Below, in pieces: positions 8,600-17,565 of a stretch of DNA of 64,000 nucleotides. The DNA is taken from NCBI RefSeq assembly GCF_000382405.1, contig NZ_KB908255.1:441861-505860 (forward strand), given 5' to 3'. The translations under genes were made by a program, and so were the position numbers. Each line of letters begins with the position of its first letter. Position 1 is the stretch's first letter. The stretch is from Mycobacterium sp. 141 (lineage in GTDB: Bacteria; Actinomycetota; Actinomycetes; Mycobacteriales; Mycobacteriaceae). Below the pieces are notes generated by a model that did no database searches, had not been told where the DNA came from, and saw only the letters and a list, made by a program, of their open reading frames with translations.

Positions 8600-8626
8600 G
8601 ACGGGGTGGCCCTCGGGAAAGTTACA
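8600..8626 (-). promoter_or_regulatory. ECF41-type promoter for the NmrA-like gene
   Basis: Read on the minus strand: TGTAACT, 16 bases, then CGTC, with the NmrA-like ATG nine bases after the -10. The reported ECF41 consensus is TGTCACA-N16-CGTC, so the -35 matches five of seven positions and the -10 and spacing match exactly. A leaderless or nearly leaderless mRNA is expected. Confidence 0.7.
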
Positions 8627-8636
8627 GCGCAGCGCC

Positions 8637-8663
8637 GGTAACTTTCCGGGCCGGCATTTCGTC
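8637..8663 (+). promoter_or_regulatory. ECF41-type promoter for the sigma factor gene
   Basis: GGTAACT, 16 bases, CGTC, then the sigma factor ATG eight bases later. The core GTAACTTTCC is shared exactly with the divergent promoter, making a 10-bp inverted repeat (8616-8625 and 8638-8647). This indicates autoregulation by the encoded sigma factor. Confidence 0.7.
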
Positions 8664-8671
8664 GTAACGGC

Positions 8672-9442
8672 ATGAACGAATCCCTGGTCGAGGCGGCGTG
8701 GCGGGAGCACCGCCCGTACCTGGTCAACCTCTGCTACCAGATGCTCGGTGACATCGGTGAGGCCGAAGACGTTGCGCAGGAAGCGTTTCTGCGGCTGGCG
8801 CGCCGTGAGCAGCCCGGGACGGTGGAGTCCACCGTGTCGTCGGAGCCCGACCCGGCCGACCGCGCGACCCTCGACGACCAGGTGCGGACCGCATTGTTCG
8901 AAGTCCTCAACCGGCTCAGCCCGGGGGAGCGGGTCGCGTTCGTACTGCACGACGTGTTCGCGGTGCCGTTCGACGAGATCGCCGAAACGGTCGGCAGGCC
9001 GGTCGGAACCTGCCGACAGCTCGCCCGGCGGGCCCGCATCAAGTTTGCGGATGTCACACCGCATCGGGTCGACGAACACGCGGAGGCCGGCGGTGTCACC
9101 GCGGACGAGCACCGCGTCGTTCTGGAGAAGTTCATCGCCGCCTGCGCCTCCGGCGACGTCGTCGCGCTCGGCGCCGTGCTCGATCCCAGCGTGTGGGGAG
9201 TCGGCACCATCCTGGCCGAGCCCGCCCCACCCCAACAGGTCAACCACGGCCGCGACGCGGTCGCCGCCAATCTCTTGCTCTACCTCGGGCCGGGCGTGAC
9301 CCTGGTCGGCGGGCCCGCCGGCGAACCGGTCCTGCTCGCCTACACCCGCCGCAGGCTCTTCGCCGTGGTCGTACTGACCATTCGCGACGGCCTGATCCTC
9401 AAGATCGACGCGACGGCCGATCCGTCGGCGCGAAACCAGTAA
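8672..9442 (+). CDS. ECF41-type RNA polymerase sigma factor with SnoaL-like C-terminal domain
   Basis: A 256-residue extracytoplasmic-function sigma factor. Residues 1-60 are region 2 ([27 protein letters not shown]), and region 4 spans about 75-125 ([41 protein letters not shown]). The last 110 residues form an NTF2/SnoaL-like domain, the mark of ECF41, where this domain replaces an anti-sigma factor as the regulator. No anti-sigma gene is adjacent, consistent with that. The promoter pair in the intergenic region ties it to itself and the NmrA-like/Ddn-like genes. Groups such as SigJ have the same layout, so the subgroup is inferred mainly from the promoter. Confidence 0.85.
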   Translation: MNESLVEAAWREHRPYLVNLCYQMLGDIGEAEDVAQEAFLRLARREQPGTVESTVSSEPDPADRATLDDQVRTALFEVLNRLSPGERVAFVLHDVFAVPFDEIAETVGRPVGTCRQLARRARIKFADVTPHRVDEHAEAGGVTADEHRVVLEKFIAACASGDVVALGAVLDPSVWGVGTILAEPAPPQQVNHGRDAVAANLLLYLGPGVTLVGGPAGEPVLLAYTRRRLFAVVVLTIRDGLILKIDATADPSARNQ

Positions 9443-9473
9443 TGCGTGGTTGGGGACGCCGCCCACCGCGCGG

Positions 9474-9479
9474 CACAAT
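9474..9479 (+). promoter_or_regulatory. possible -10 element for dxr
   Basis: CACAAT lies six bases before the dxr GTG, with TTGGGG 18 bases further upstream as a weak -35. There is no Shine-Dalgarno site, so a leaderless mRNA is plausible. Confidence 0.4.
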
Positions 9480-9485
9480 GTATCG

Positions 9486-10658
9486 GTGACGGAAAAACAG
9501 CGCGTGCTGGTTCTCGGCAGTACCGGGTCCATCGGCACTCAGGCGCTGGAGGTCATCGCCGCCAATCCCGACCGCTTCGAAGTGGTGGGTCTGGCTGCCG
9601 GTGGCGGCAATCCGGAGTTGCTCGCGGCGCAACGCGCCGAAACAGGTGTCAGCAGCGTCGCCGTCGCCGATCCGGCCGCTGCCGCACAGGTCGGTGAGGT
9701 CACTTACACCGGGCCCGATGCCGTCACCCGGCTGGTCGAGAACACCGAAGCCGACGTCGTGCTCAATGCCCTGGTCGGAGCGCTCGGCCTGGAGCCCACC
9801 CTGGCCGCGCTGGCCACTGGCGCGCGGCTGGCGCTGGCGAACAAGGAATCACTGGTGGCAGGCGGGCCGCTGGTATTGAAGGCCGCCGCTCCGGGTCAGA
9901 TCGTCCCGGTCGACTCCGAGCATTCGGCGATGGCACAGTGCCTACGCGGGGGAACCGCCGACGAGATCGCCAAAATCGTCCTCACCGCCTCCGGCGGGCC
10001 GTTCCTGGGTGCCTCGGCCGCAGACCTCGAAGCTGTCACCCCCGAACAGGCCGGCAAGCATCCCACCTGGTCGATGGGACCGATGAACACGCTGAACTCG
10101 GCGACCCTGGTGAACAAGGGCCTTGAGCTCATCGAGACCCACCTGTTGTTCGGCATCGACTACGACCGCATCGAGGTCGTGGTGCATCCGCAGTCGATCG
10201 TCCACTCGATGGCCACCTTCACCGACGGTTCCACCCTGGCCCAAGCCAGCCCGCCGGACATGAAACTGCCGATCGCGCTGGCCCTCGGGTGGCCGGCCCG
10301 GGTTCCCGGCGCTGCGGCTGCCTGCGATTTCAGCACGGCTTCGACCTGGGAATTCCTGCCGCTGGACAACGAGGTGTTCCCCGCAGTGGAGCTGGCGCGG
10401 TATGCCGGGCAGCGGGGTGGCTGCTTGACCGCGGTCTACAACGCCGCGAACGAAGAGGCTGCTGCGGCGTTCCTGGACGGCCGCATCCGGTTCCCGGCGA
10501 TCGTGCACACAGTGGGTGACGTGTTGCACGCTGCCGACCAGTGGGCCGCCGAACCCGCTACCGTGGAAGACGTACTCGACGCGCAACGCTGGGCCAGGGG
10601 TCAGGCGCAACGGGCTGTCGAGCGGGAATCCGTCAGAAGAGGTCTCGTTACCAAATGA
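9486..10658 (+). CDS. dxr: 1-deoxy-D-xylulose 5-phosphate reductoisomerase
   Basis: This 390-residue enzyme converts DXP to 2-C-methyl-D-erythritol 4-phosphate with NADPH, the committed step of the MEP isoprenoid pathway. [16 protein letters not shown] is the NADPH site; [17 protein letters not shown] and ASGGPF are substrate and metal-binding segments; HPQSIVHSM and NAANEEA complete the active site. The GTG at 9486 gives a start like other mycobacterial Dxr proteins; an upstream in-frame start at 9450 adds unrelated residues. The gene overlaps rip1 and is followed by ispG of the same pathway. Confidence 0.96.
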   Translation: MTEKQRVLVLGSTGSIGTQALEVIAANPDRFEVVGLAAGGGNPELLAAQRAETGVSSVAVADPAAAAQVGEVTYTGPDAVTRLVENTEADVVLNALVGALGLEPTLAALATGARLALANKESLVAGGPLVLKAAAPGQIVPVDSEHSAMAQCLRGGTADEIAKIVLTASGGPFLGASAADLEAVTPEQAGKHPTWSMGPMNTLNSATLVNKGLELIETHLLFGIDYDRIEVVVHPQSIVHSMATFTDGSTLAQASPPDMKLPIALALGWPARVPGAAAACDFSTASTWEFLPLDNEVFPAVELARYAGQRGGCLTAVYNAANEEAAAAFLDGRIRFPAIVHTVGDVLHAADQWAAEPATVEDVLDAQRWARGQAQRAVERESVRRGLVTK

Positions 10659-11881
10659 TGTTTGCACTCGGTATAGCGGCGTTTGCGCTAGCCATTCTGG
10701 TCTCGGTGGCCCTGCACGAATGCGGGCACATGTGGGTCGCGCGGGCCACGGGGATGAAGGTCCGGCGCTATTTCGTCGGCTTCGGCCCCACCCTGTGGTC
10801 GACCAAGCGACCCAATGCGCTGGGCGAGACGGAGTACGGCGTCAAGGCCATCCCACTGGGCGGGTTCTGCGACATCGCCGGCATGACCTCGGTGGAAGAG
10901 ATCGCCCCCGAGGATCGGCCGTATGCGATGTACCGGCAGAAGGTGTGGAAGCGCGTCGCGGTGCTGTTCGCCGGGCCCGCCATGAACTTCATCATCGGGC
11001 TCGTGCTGATTTACGCCATCGCGGTGATCTGGGGGCTGCCCAACCTGCACGCTCCCACCGGCGCGGTGGTCGGCGACACCGGCTGCCTGACCAGCGAGGT
11101 CAGCAAGGGGCAACAGGGTCCCTGCGTTGGCCCGAGCCCGGCTGCGCAGGCCGGTATCAAGCCTGGCGACACCGTGGTCAAGGTCGGCGACAAGGATGTG
11201 AAGACCTTTTCCGAGATGGCCGCGGCGGTGCGCAAGGCCAACGGCCCCACGCAGATCACCGTCGAGCGCGACGGTAAGCCGATCACCACCACGGTCGACG
11301 TCACCCAGACCCAACGGTTCATCGCCAAGGACGGCTCCAGCGAGGCGACCCCGGCTCAGGTCGGCGCGATCGGGGTGAGCGCGGCCCAATTCGGCCCCAC
11401 GCAGTACAACGCGCTGACGGCGGTGCCCGCGACGTTCACGTTCACCGGTGACCTCTCGGTCGAGCTGGGCAAGTCGCTGGCGAAGATCCCGACCAAGGTC
11501 GGCGCGCTGGTGCACTCCATCGGCGGCGGGCAGCGCGACCCCGAAACCCCGATCAGCGTCGTCGGCGCGAGCATCATCGGCGGTGAGACCGTCGAGGCCG
11601 GCCTCTGGGTGGTGTTCTGGTTCTTCCTGGCCCAGCTGAACTTCGTGCTCGGCGCGGTGAATCTGGTGCCGCTGCTGCCTTTCGACGGCGGTCATATCGC
11701 GGTTGCCACGTACGAGAAGCTTCGTAACATGATCCGCTCGGCGCGCGGCAAGGTGGCTGCCGGTCCGGTCAACTACCTCAAACTGATGCCCGCCACGTAC
11801 GTGGTGCTCGCGGTCGTGGTCGGCTACATGCTGCTGACCGTGACCGCGGACCTGGTCAACCCGCTCAGCATCTTCCAGTAG
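10655..11881 (+). CDS. rip1: site-2 intramembrane zinc metalloprotease
   Basis: A 408-residue membrane protease of the S2P/RseP class. HECGH at residues 21-25 in the first membrane helix is the zinc site, and [12 protein letters not shown] in the C-terminal half supplies the third ligand. Two PDZ domains lie between, in periplasm-facing sequence (from about residue 125). In M. tuberculosis Rip1 cleaves anti-sigma factors after a first periplasmic cut, linking envelope stress to transcription. The ATG at 10655 overlaps the dxr stop; a second ATG directly follows. The gene sits between two MEP-pathway genes, as in M. tuberculosis. Confidence 0.95.
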   Translation: MMFALGIAAFALAILVSVALHECGHMWVARATGMKVRRYFVGFGPTLWSTKRPNALGETEYGVKAIPLGGFCDIAGMTSVEEIAPEDRPYAMYRQKVWKRVAVLFAGPAMNFIIGLVLIYAIAVIWGLPNLHAPTGAVVGDTGCLTSEVSKGQQGPCVGPSPAAQAGIKPGDTVVKVGDKDVKTFSEMAAAVRKANGPTQITVERDGKPITTTVDVTQTQRFIAKDGSSEATPAQVGAIGVSAAQFGPTQYNALTAVPATFTFTGDLSVELGKSLAKIPTKVGALVHSIGGGQRDPETPISVVGASIIGGETVEAGLWVVFWFFLAQLNFVLGAVNLVPLLPFDGGHIAVATYEKLRNMIRSARGKVAAGPVNYLKLMPATYVVLAVVVGYMLLTVTADLVNPLSIFQ

Positions 11882-11892
11882 GAGAGACCCCT

Positions 11893-13047
11893 GTGACATC
11901 GATCGGTTTGGGTATGCCCGCACCGCCGCCGCCCGTCCTTGCGCCCCGGCGCAAGACCCGCCAGCTGATGGTGGGCAACGTCGGCATCGGAAGCGACCAC
12001 CCGATCGCCGTGCAGTCCATGTGCACCACCAAGACCCACGACGTCAACTCGACACTGCAGCAGATCGCCGAGCTGACCGCGTCGGGCTGCGACATCGTGC
12101 GGGTGGCCTGTCCTCGCCAGGAGGATGCCGACGCGCTCGCCGAGATCGCGCGGCACAGTCAGATCCCGGTGATCGCGGACATCCACTTCCAGCCCAAGTA
12201 CATCTTCGCCGCGATCGACGCGGGATGCGCGGCCGTGCGCGTCAACCCGGGCAACATCAAGGAGTTCGACGGCCGGGTCAAGGAGGTCGCCAAGGCGGCG
12301 GGGGACGCGGGGATCCCGATCCGGATCGGCGTCAACGCCGGCTCGCTCGACCCGCGGTTGCTGAAAAAGTACGGCAAGGCCACCCCGGAGGCACTCGTCG
12401 AATCCGCGCTGTGGGAGGCGTCGCTGTTCGAGGAGCACGGCTACGGCGACATCAAGATCTCGGTCAAACACAACGACCCGGTGATCATGGTGGAGGCTTA
12501 CCGCCAGCTGGCCGCGCGGTGTGACTACCCGCTGCACCTCGGGGTCACCGAGGCGGGCCCGGCGTTCCAAGGCACCATCAAGAGCGCGGTGGCCTTCGGG
12601 GCGCTGCTCAGCGAGGGCATCGGCGACACTATCCGGGTGTCGTTGTCGGCGCCGCCGGCCGAGGAGGTCAAGGTCGGCAATCAGATCCTGGAGTCGCTGA
12701 ACCTGCGGCCGCGGGGCCTGGAGATCGTGTCGTGCCCGTCGTGCGGGCGGGCACAGGTCGACGTGTACACGCTGGCCAATGCGGTGAGCGCGGGTCTGGA
12801 CGGGCTTGAGGTTCCGCTGCGGGTGGCCGTGATGGGATGTGTGGTCAACGGTCCCGGTGAGGCGCGCGAAGCTGACCTGGGCGTGGCATCCGGCAACGGC
12901 AAGGGCCAGATCTTCGTCAAGGGTGAGGTCATCAAGACCGTCCCGGAGGCCCAGATCGTCGAAACGCTGATCGAAGAGGCGATGCGACTGGCTGAACAAC
13001 AGGGTTCAGGCGATGCAAGCGGTTCCCCGGTGGTGACCGTAAGCTGA
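11893..13047 (+). CDS. ispG: 4-hydroxy-3-methylbut-2-enyl diphosphate synthase
   Basis: This 384-residue iron-sulfur enzyme (GcpE) makes HMBPP from MEcPP, the penultimate MEP step. The N-terminal TIM barrel includes [17 protein letters not shown] and VRVNPGNI; the C-terminal domain has the three [4Fe-4S] cysteines in [11 protein letters not shown] and [10 protein letters not shown]. Length fits the bacterial form without the extra plant domain. GGAGAG lies upstream of the GTG at 11893, only 11 bases after rip1. Electron donation is probably by ferredoxin or flavodoxin, not encoded here. Confidence 0.96.
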   Translation: MTSIGLGMPAPPPPVLAPRRKTRQLMVGNVGIGSDHPIAVQSMCTTKTHDVNSTLQQIAELTASGCDIVRVACPRQEDADALAEIARHSQIPVIADIHFQPKYIFAAIDAGCAAVRVNPGNIKEFDGRVKEVAKAAGDAGIPIRIGVNAGSLDPRLLKKYGKATPEALVESALWEASLFEEHGYGDIKISVKHNDPVIMVEAYRQLAARCDYPLHLGVTEAGPAFQGTIKSAVAFGALLSEGIGDTIRVSLSAPPAEEVKVGNQILESLNLRPRGLEIVSCPSCGRAQVDVYTLANAVSAGLDGLEVPLRVAVMGCVVNGPGEAREADLGVASGNGKGQIFVKGEVIKTVPEAQIVETLIEEAMRLAEQQGSGDASGSPVVTVS

Positions 13048-13102
13048 GTGTGACCCTGTGAGTAGGGTCACCACCGCCCGGGTTGAGCAGAGAGAATCGC
13101 CG

Positions 13103-13957
13103 ATGTCGGCTCCGCCAATTTTCCGTCTTGTCGATGAGCGACGGGTATCGGTGGTGCGCGACGCTGCTGCGGTGCTACAGGTGCTCGACGAGGATCCGGT
13201 CGGGTCGTGCATGGTGGCCTCGCGCGTCGCCGAGCACGGGGTCGAACCCGGTGCGATCGGCGGTGAGCTGTGGACGCGTCGTCGCGTCAGCGAAGCCCTG
13301 TGTTACGCCGGTCCCAACCTGATTCCGTTGCGGGGCAACCTCGAGGATCTGAAGGCGTTCTCCGACAAGGCGATGAGTGTGCCGCGGCGCTGCTCATCGC
13401 TGGTCGGCCACGCTCAGCTGGTGCTGCCGATGTGGCAGCGGCTGGAAACGGTCTGGGGCGCGGCCCGCGATGTGCGTGAGCAGCAGCCGTTGATGGCCCT
13501 GACCGCCATGCCGCAGTGCCAGATCGACCCGGCGGTGCGGCCAGTACGAATGGAAGAGCTCGACGCCTATCTGGTGGCGGCGATCGACATGTTCATCGGT
13601 GAGGTCGGTGTCGACCCACGGATGGGTGACGGCGGCCGGGGGTATCGACGTCGCATCGCCGGACTGATCGCCGCGGGGCGCGCGTGGGCCCGGTTCGAAC
13701 GCGGTGAGGTGGTGTTCAAGGCCGAAATCGGTTCGCAGTCACCAGCCGTCGGGCAGATCCAGGGTGTCTGGGTGCGCCCGGACTGGCGTGGGCACGGCCT
13801 GGGCACCGCGGGAACAGCCGCGCTGGCAGCTGCGGTGGTCGCCTCAGGTCGTATCGCGAGCCTCTACGTCAACGACTACAACACAGTCGCGCGGGCCACC
13901 TATGCGCGGATCGGCTTCGATCAGGTCGGCGTCTTCGCGACCGTGCTGATGGACTGA
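13103..13957 (+). CDS. GNAT N-acetyltransferase with DUF4081 domain (Rv2867c-like)
   Basis: A 284-residue protein. The N-terminal half (about 1-135) is DUF4081. The C-terminal half is a GNAT fold with acetyl-CoA-binding motif A IQGVWVRPDWRGHGLGTAGTAALAAA and motif B LYVNDYNTVARATYARIGF. The start at 13103 gives the same length as I recall for Rv2867c; the longer frame from 13058 adds 15 unlikely residues. It follows ispG by 55 bases, as in M. tuberculosis. The acyl acceptor is unknown. Confidence 0.85.
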   Translation: MSAPPIFRLVDERRVSVVRDAAAVLQVLDEDPVGSCMVASRVAEHGVEPGAIGGELWTRRRVSEALCYAGPNLIPLRGNLEDLKAFSDKAMSVPRRCSSLVGHAQLVLPMWQRLETVWGAARDVREQQPLMALTAMPQCQIDPAVRPVRMEELDAYLVAAIDMFIGEVGVDPRMGDGGRGYRRRIAGLIAAGRAWARFERGEVVFKAEIGSQSPAVGQIQGVWVRPDWRGHGLGTAGTAALAAAVVASGRIASLYVNDYNTVARATYARIGFDQVGVFATVLMD

Positions 13958-14093
13958 GCTGGGCGCTCTCGCCACATCTGTCACAGCAGCACCGGAAAGC
14001 GTGCGCGGCCACGTGCGCCGCTCGCGTGCATCTCATTTCGATCACGGTGCGCCTCCAACCATTCTCATCCTGGAGTTCATAACATCAGCCTCA

Positions 14094-15914
14094 ATGGCAA
14101 CGCGAACATCATCAGTAACACGGACGGCGAGCTTGTTGACCGCGGCGATGGTCGTGGCGGCTGTGGCGCTCAGTGCATGCACGCCGCGGCCGGACGGCCC
14201 GGAACCGGCCGCAGAGAAGTTCTTCGCGGCTCTGTCCACCGGTGACGCCGCAGCCGCATCCGCACTATCCGACAAGCCTGCCGAGGCCAAGACCGCGCTG
14301 ACCGAGGCGTGGGCTGGACTGCAGGCCACCCGGCTCGACGCGCAGATCCTGGGATCGAAGTACGCGCAAGACACCGGCAGCGTCACCTACCGGTACACCT
14401 GGCATCTGCCGAAGAACCGCACCTGGACCTACGACGGTCAGCTCAACATGGTGCGCGACGAGGGACATTGGGAAGTCCGTTGGAGCGCAACGGGTTTGCA
14501 CCCACGGCTGGGTGAACACCAGACCTTCGCGCTACGTGCCGACCAGCCCCGCCGCGCATCAGTCAACGAACGAGGCGGCACCGACGTGCTGGTTCCGGGC
14601 TACCTGTACCACTACGGGCTGGATGCGCGGACGGCCGGTGTCGCGCTGATGTCGACGTCCAAGGCGGTTGCCGACGCGCTGCGCCCCTTCGATCCGACGA
14701 TGGATGCCCAGCAGCTGGCCGAGCAGGCCAGCTCGTCGGCCCAGCCGCTGAGCCTGATCACGCTTCGGCAGTCCGACCACGACCGTGTCGGCCCTGCCAT
14801 CGACGCGTTACCCGGAGTCGTGGTCACGTCGCAGGACGAGATGTTGCCCACCGACGAGACGTTCGCACCCGCGGTCGTCAACGAGGTCAAGAAGGCAGTG
14901 GTCGACGACCTCGACGGGCAGGCCGGCTGGCGAGTCGTCACCGTCAACCAGAACGGCGTCGACGTCGACGTCCTCAACGAGGTGCCCGGCAACCCGGCGC
15001 CGTCGGTGACCATCAGCCTCGACCGGGCCGTGCAGAATGCCGCCCAGAACGCGGTGAACACCACCGGCCGCAAGGCGATGATCGTCGCGATCAAACCGTC
15101 CACCGGAGAGATCCTGGCCGTCGCGCAGAACGGCGCCGCCGACGCCGACGGACCGATCGCGACCACAGGCCTGTTTCCGCCGGGTTCAACCTTCAAGATC
15201 ATCACCGCGGGCGGTGCGATCGAACGCGATATGGCCAACCCGAACACGCTGCTGGGGTGCCCCGGCACACTGGAGATCGGCCACCGCATCGTCACCAACT
15301 ACGACGCGTTCGACCTCGGCGTGGTGCCGATGTCGCGGGCCTTCGCCAATTCCTGCAACACCACGTTCGCCGAGCTGGCGAGCAAGATGCCGCCACGGGC
15401 ACTGAACGAGGCGGCCGCGCAATACGGCATCGGCCCCGACTACCACGTCGATGGCATCACCACGGTCTCCGGGTCGGTGCCGCCGACTGTCAGCCTCGCC
15501 GAACGCACCGAGGATGGGTTCGGCCAGGGCAAGGTGCTGGTCAGCCCGTTCGGTATGGCACTGGCCGCCGCGACCGTGGCAGCAGGCAAGACGCCCGTGC
15601 CGCAGCTGATCGAGGGGCACCAGACAACCATCGACGGCGCCGGCACGCCGATCACGCAGAAGATGGTCGACGGCTTGCGGCCGATGATGCAGTTGGTGGT
15701 GACCAACGGCACGGCCAAGGACATCAACGGATTCGGCGATGTGCGCGGCAAGACCGGTGAAGCCGAATACAACGGCGGCTCACACGCATGGTTCGCCGGC
15801 TACCGCGGGGATCTGGCGTTCGCGGCGCTGATCGTGGGCGGTGGCAGTTCGGAGTACGCGGTGCGGATGTGCAAGACGATGTTCGAGGGATTGCCGCCGG
15901 ACTACCTGGGGTGA
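14094..15914 (+). CDS. penicillin-binding lipoprotein (class B transpeptidase, Rv2864c-like)
   Basis: A 606-residue exported protein. The N-terminal signal ends in a lipobox, AVALSAC, so it should be anchored as a lipoprotein. Residues about 40-150 form an NTF2-like MecA_N domain. The transpeptidase domain has all three motifs: STFK with Ser365 and Lys368, SCN, and KTG in GKTGEAE. It cross-links peptidoglycan stem peptides. The frame is open from 14001, but only the ATG at 14094 places the signal peptide at the N-terminus. Confidence 0.92.
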   Translation: MATRTSSVTRTASLLTAAMVVAAVALSACTPRPDGPEPAAEKFFAALSTGDAAAASALSDKPAEAKTALTEAWAGLQATRLDAQILGSKYAQDTGSVTYRYTWHLPKNRTWTYDGQLNMVRDEGHWEVRWSATGLHPRLGEHQTFALRADQPRRASVNERGGTDVLVPGYLYHYGLDARTAGVALMSTSKAVADALRPFDPTMDAQQLAEQASSSAQPLSLITLRQSDHDRVGPAIDALPGVVVTSQDEMLPTDETFAPAVVNEVKKAVVDDLDGQAGWRVVTVNQNGVDVDVLNEVPGNPAPSVTISLDRAVQNAAQNAVNTTGRKAMIVAIKPSTGEILAVAQNGAADADGPIATTGLFPPGSTFKIITAGGAIERDMANPNTLLGCPGTLEIGHRIVTNYDAFDLGVVPMSRAFANSCNTTFAELASKMPPRALNEAAAQYGIGPDYHVDGITTVSGSVPPTVSLAERTEDGFGQGKVLVSPFGMALAAATVAAGKTPVPQLIEGHQTTIDGAGTPITQKMVDGLRPMMQLVVTNGTAKDINGFGDVRGKTGEAEYNGGSHAWFAGYRGDLAFAALIVGGGSSEYAVRMCKTMFEGLPPDYLG

Positions 15915-15951
15915 TCTGCGGTAGCGCCGATCCCGGTAGCCTGGACAGGTC

Positions 15952-16539
15952 ATGACCGGGATCAATGAGCAATCGGTGGAGCTGCGTGTCTCGGACGCGG
16001 ACCGCAATGGCACGTTGCGGCGCCTGCACAACGCCGTCGCACTCGGTTTGATCGCGATCGACGAATTCGAGGAGCGTTCGGCTCTGGTGTCGCGGGCGCG
16101 GCTGCAGGCTGACCTCGACACGCTGGTGGGCGATCTGCCCGGGCCGGGAGCGGTCGTGACGTCGGCGGCCGACCGGGTCGAGCTGCGCGGCGTCATGGGT
16201 TCGCTCAAACGGCACGGCGAGTGGACCGTGCCGACCCGTCTGGCGTTGGTGCGGCGCATGGGTTCGGTCGAACTGGATCTCACCCGGGCTCGGTTCGCCG
16301 GACCGATGGTGGTCATCGAGCTCGACTTGAAATTCGGCTCGCTGGAGATGCGGTTGCCCGACGGTGCGAGTGCGTCGATCGACGATGTGGAGGTGATCGT
16401 CGGCAGCGCCGCCGATCATCGGCGCGACGCACCCGCCGACGGAACCCCGCACGTCATCCTCACCGGCCGCGTGGTGTGCGGCTCGGTGGACATCCGTGGC
16501 CCACGCAAGGGCTGGTTCGGTCGCGGCACACGTAGCTAG
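15952..16539 (+). CDS. DUF1707 domain protein with cell-wall-stress-like C-terminal domain
   Basis: A 195-residue protein. The N-terminal 60 residues, [33 protein letters not shown], are the actinobacterial DUF1707 (SHOCT-like) domain. The C-terminal half, with [15 protein letters not shown] and [17 protein letters not shown], resembles the DUF2154/LiaF-like beta domain found in cell-wall stress proteins. There is no membrane segment. It lies 37 bases after the penicillin-binding lipoprotein gene, which fits a cell-wall setting. Function is unknown. Confidence 0.75.
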   Translation: MTGINEQSVELRVSDADRNGTLRRLHNAVALGLIAIDEFEERSALVSRARLQADLDTLVGDLPGPGAVVTSAADRVELRGVMGSLKRHGEWTVPTRLALVRRMGSVELDLTRARFAGPMVVIELDLKFGSLEMRLPDGASASIDDVEVIVGSAADHRRDAPADGTPHVILTGRVVCGSVDIRGPRKGWFGRGTRS

Positions 16540-16628
16540 CGGGTCGAGCATCGCCAACCAGGACGCCCTCCCCCCGGACGGGTCCACTGGTCGCCCGGCG
16601 AGCACGGCCGATCGGTACCCTGACCGGT

Positions 16629-17486
16629 ATGTCTGTACGTTCTGCCTTGCGCCCCGGCGTGCTCTCACCGACCCTGCCGGTGCCCAAGTCGATTCCGCGT
16701 CCTGAGTACGCATGGAAGCCGACAGTCCAGGAGGGTAGCGAACCCTGGGTGCAGACGCCCGAGGTGATCGAGAAGATGCGGGTCGCGGGTCGTATCGCGG
16801 CTCAGGCCCTGGCCGAGGCGGGCAAGGCCGTCGCTCCCGGCGTGACCACCGACGAACTCGACCGGATCGCCCACGAGTACATGATCGACCACGGTGCTTA
16901 TCCGTCGACGTTGGGCTACAAGGCATTTCCCAAGTCCTGCTGCACGTCGCTGAACGAGATCATCTGCCACGGCATCCCGGATTCGACCGTGATCGAGGAC
17001 GGTGACATCGTCAACATCGACGTCACCGCTTATATCGACGGGGTGCATGGGGACACCAACGCGACCTTCCTGGCCGGCGACGTCTCCGAAGAACACCGTC
17101 TGCTCGTCGAGCGCACTCATGAGGCCACCATGCGGGCCATCAAGGCCGTCAAACCGGGCCGTGCGCTGTCGATCGTCGGGCGCGTGATCGAGTCATATGC
17201 AAACCGGTTTGGCTACAACGTGGTTCGCGATTTCACAGGGCACGGCATCGGCACCACGTTCCACAACGGTCTGGTGGTGCTGCACTACGATCAGCCGGCC
17301 GTGCAGACTGTGCTCGAACCGGGCATGACCTTCACCATCGAACCCATGATCAACCTCGGCGGCCTGGACTACGAGATCTGGGACGACACCTGGACCGTGG
17401 CCACCAAGGACGGCAAGTGGACCGCACAGTTCGAGCACACGCTGGTGGTCACCGAGGACGGTGCCGACATTCTCACCTTGCCGTGA
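16629..17486 (+). CDS. mapB: methionine aminopeptidase, type I
   Basis: A 285-residue metalloenzyme that removes the initiator Met from new proteins. The five metal ligands are visible in [16 protein letters not shown] (two Asp), GHGIGTTFH (His), FTIEPMI (Glu) and QFEHTLVV (Glu). The extra 40-residue N-terminus, with SIPRPEY, is the proline-containing extension of the actinobacterial MapB subtype and may contact the ribosome. The palindromic element described at 17490-17565 starts right after its stop. Confidence 0.94.
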   Translation: MSVRSALRPGVLSPTLPVPKSIPRPEYAWKPTVQEGSEPWVQTPEVIEKMRVAGRIAAQALAEAGKAVAPGVTTDELDRIAHEYMIDHGAYPSTLGYKAFPKSCCTSLNEIICHGIPDSTVIEDGDIVNIDVTAYIDGVHGDTNATFLAGDVSEEHRLLVERTHEATMRAIKAVKPGRALSIVGRVIESYANRFGYNVVRDFTGHGIGTTFHNGLVVLHYDQPAVQTVLEPGMTFTIEPMINLGGLDYEIWDDTWTVATKDGKWTAQFEHTLVVTEDGADILTLP

Positions 17487-17489
17487 CCT

Positions 17490-17565
17490 TTTTCCCGCGA
17501 GCAGACACTGAGGTCCCCGTTTCCTCGGCGTGTCGGGGACATTCACGTCTGCTCGCGCGGGAAAA
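17490..17565 (+). repeat. two-stem intergenic palindrome, copy 1 (mapB-cobQ)
   Basis: The outer stem pairs TTTTCCCGCGAGCAGAC (17490-17506) with its near-perfect complement at 17547-17565 (two extra bases on the right). The inner stem is GTCCCCG (17513-17519) with CGGGGAC (17534-17540), closing a 14-base loop that ends in CGGCGTGT. The element fills the whole spacer; its last base touches the cobQ GTG. Two more copies with different stems but the same loop motif are at 36686-36744 and 42813-42871. It could end mapB transcription or control cobQ translation. Confidence 0.75.

Noticed and set aside
7514..8641. 375-codon plus-strand frame opposite the NmrA-like and reductase genes
   Set aside because: It would cross two well-supported genes and the promoter pair; no domain seen.
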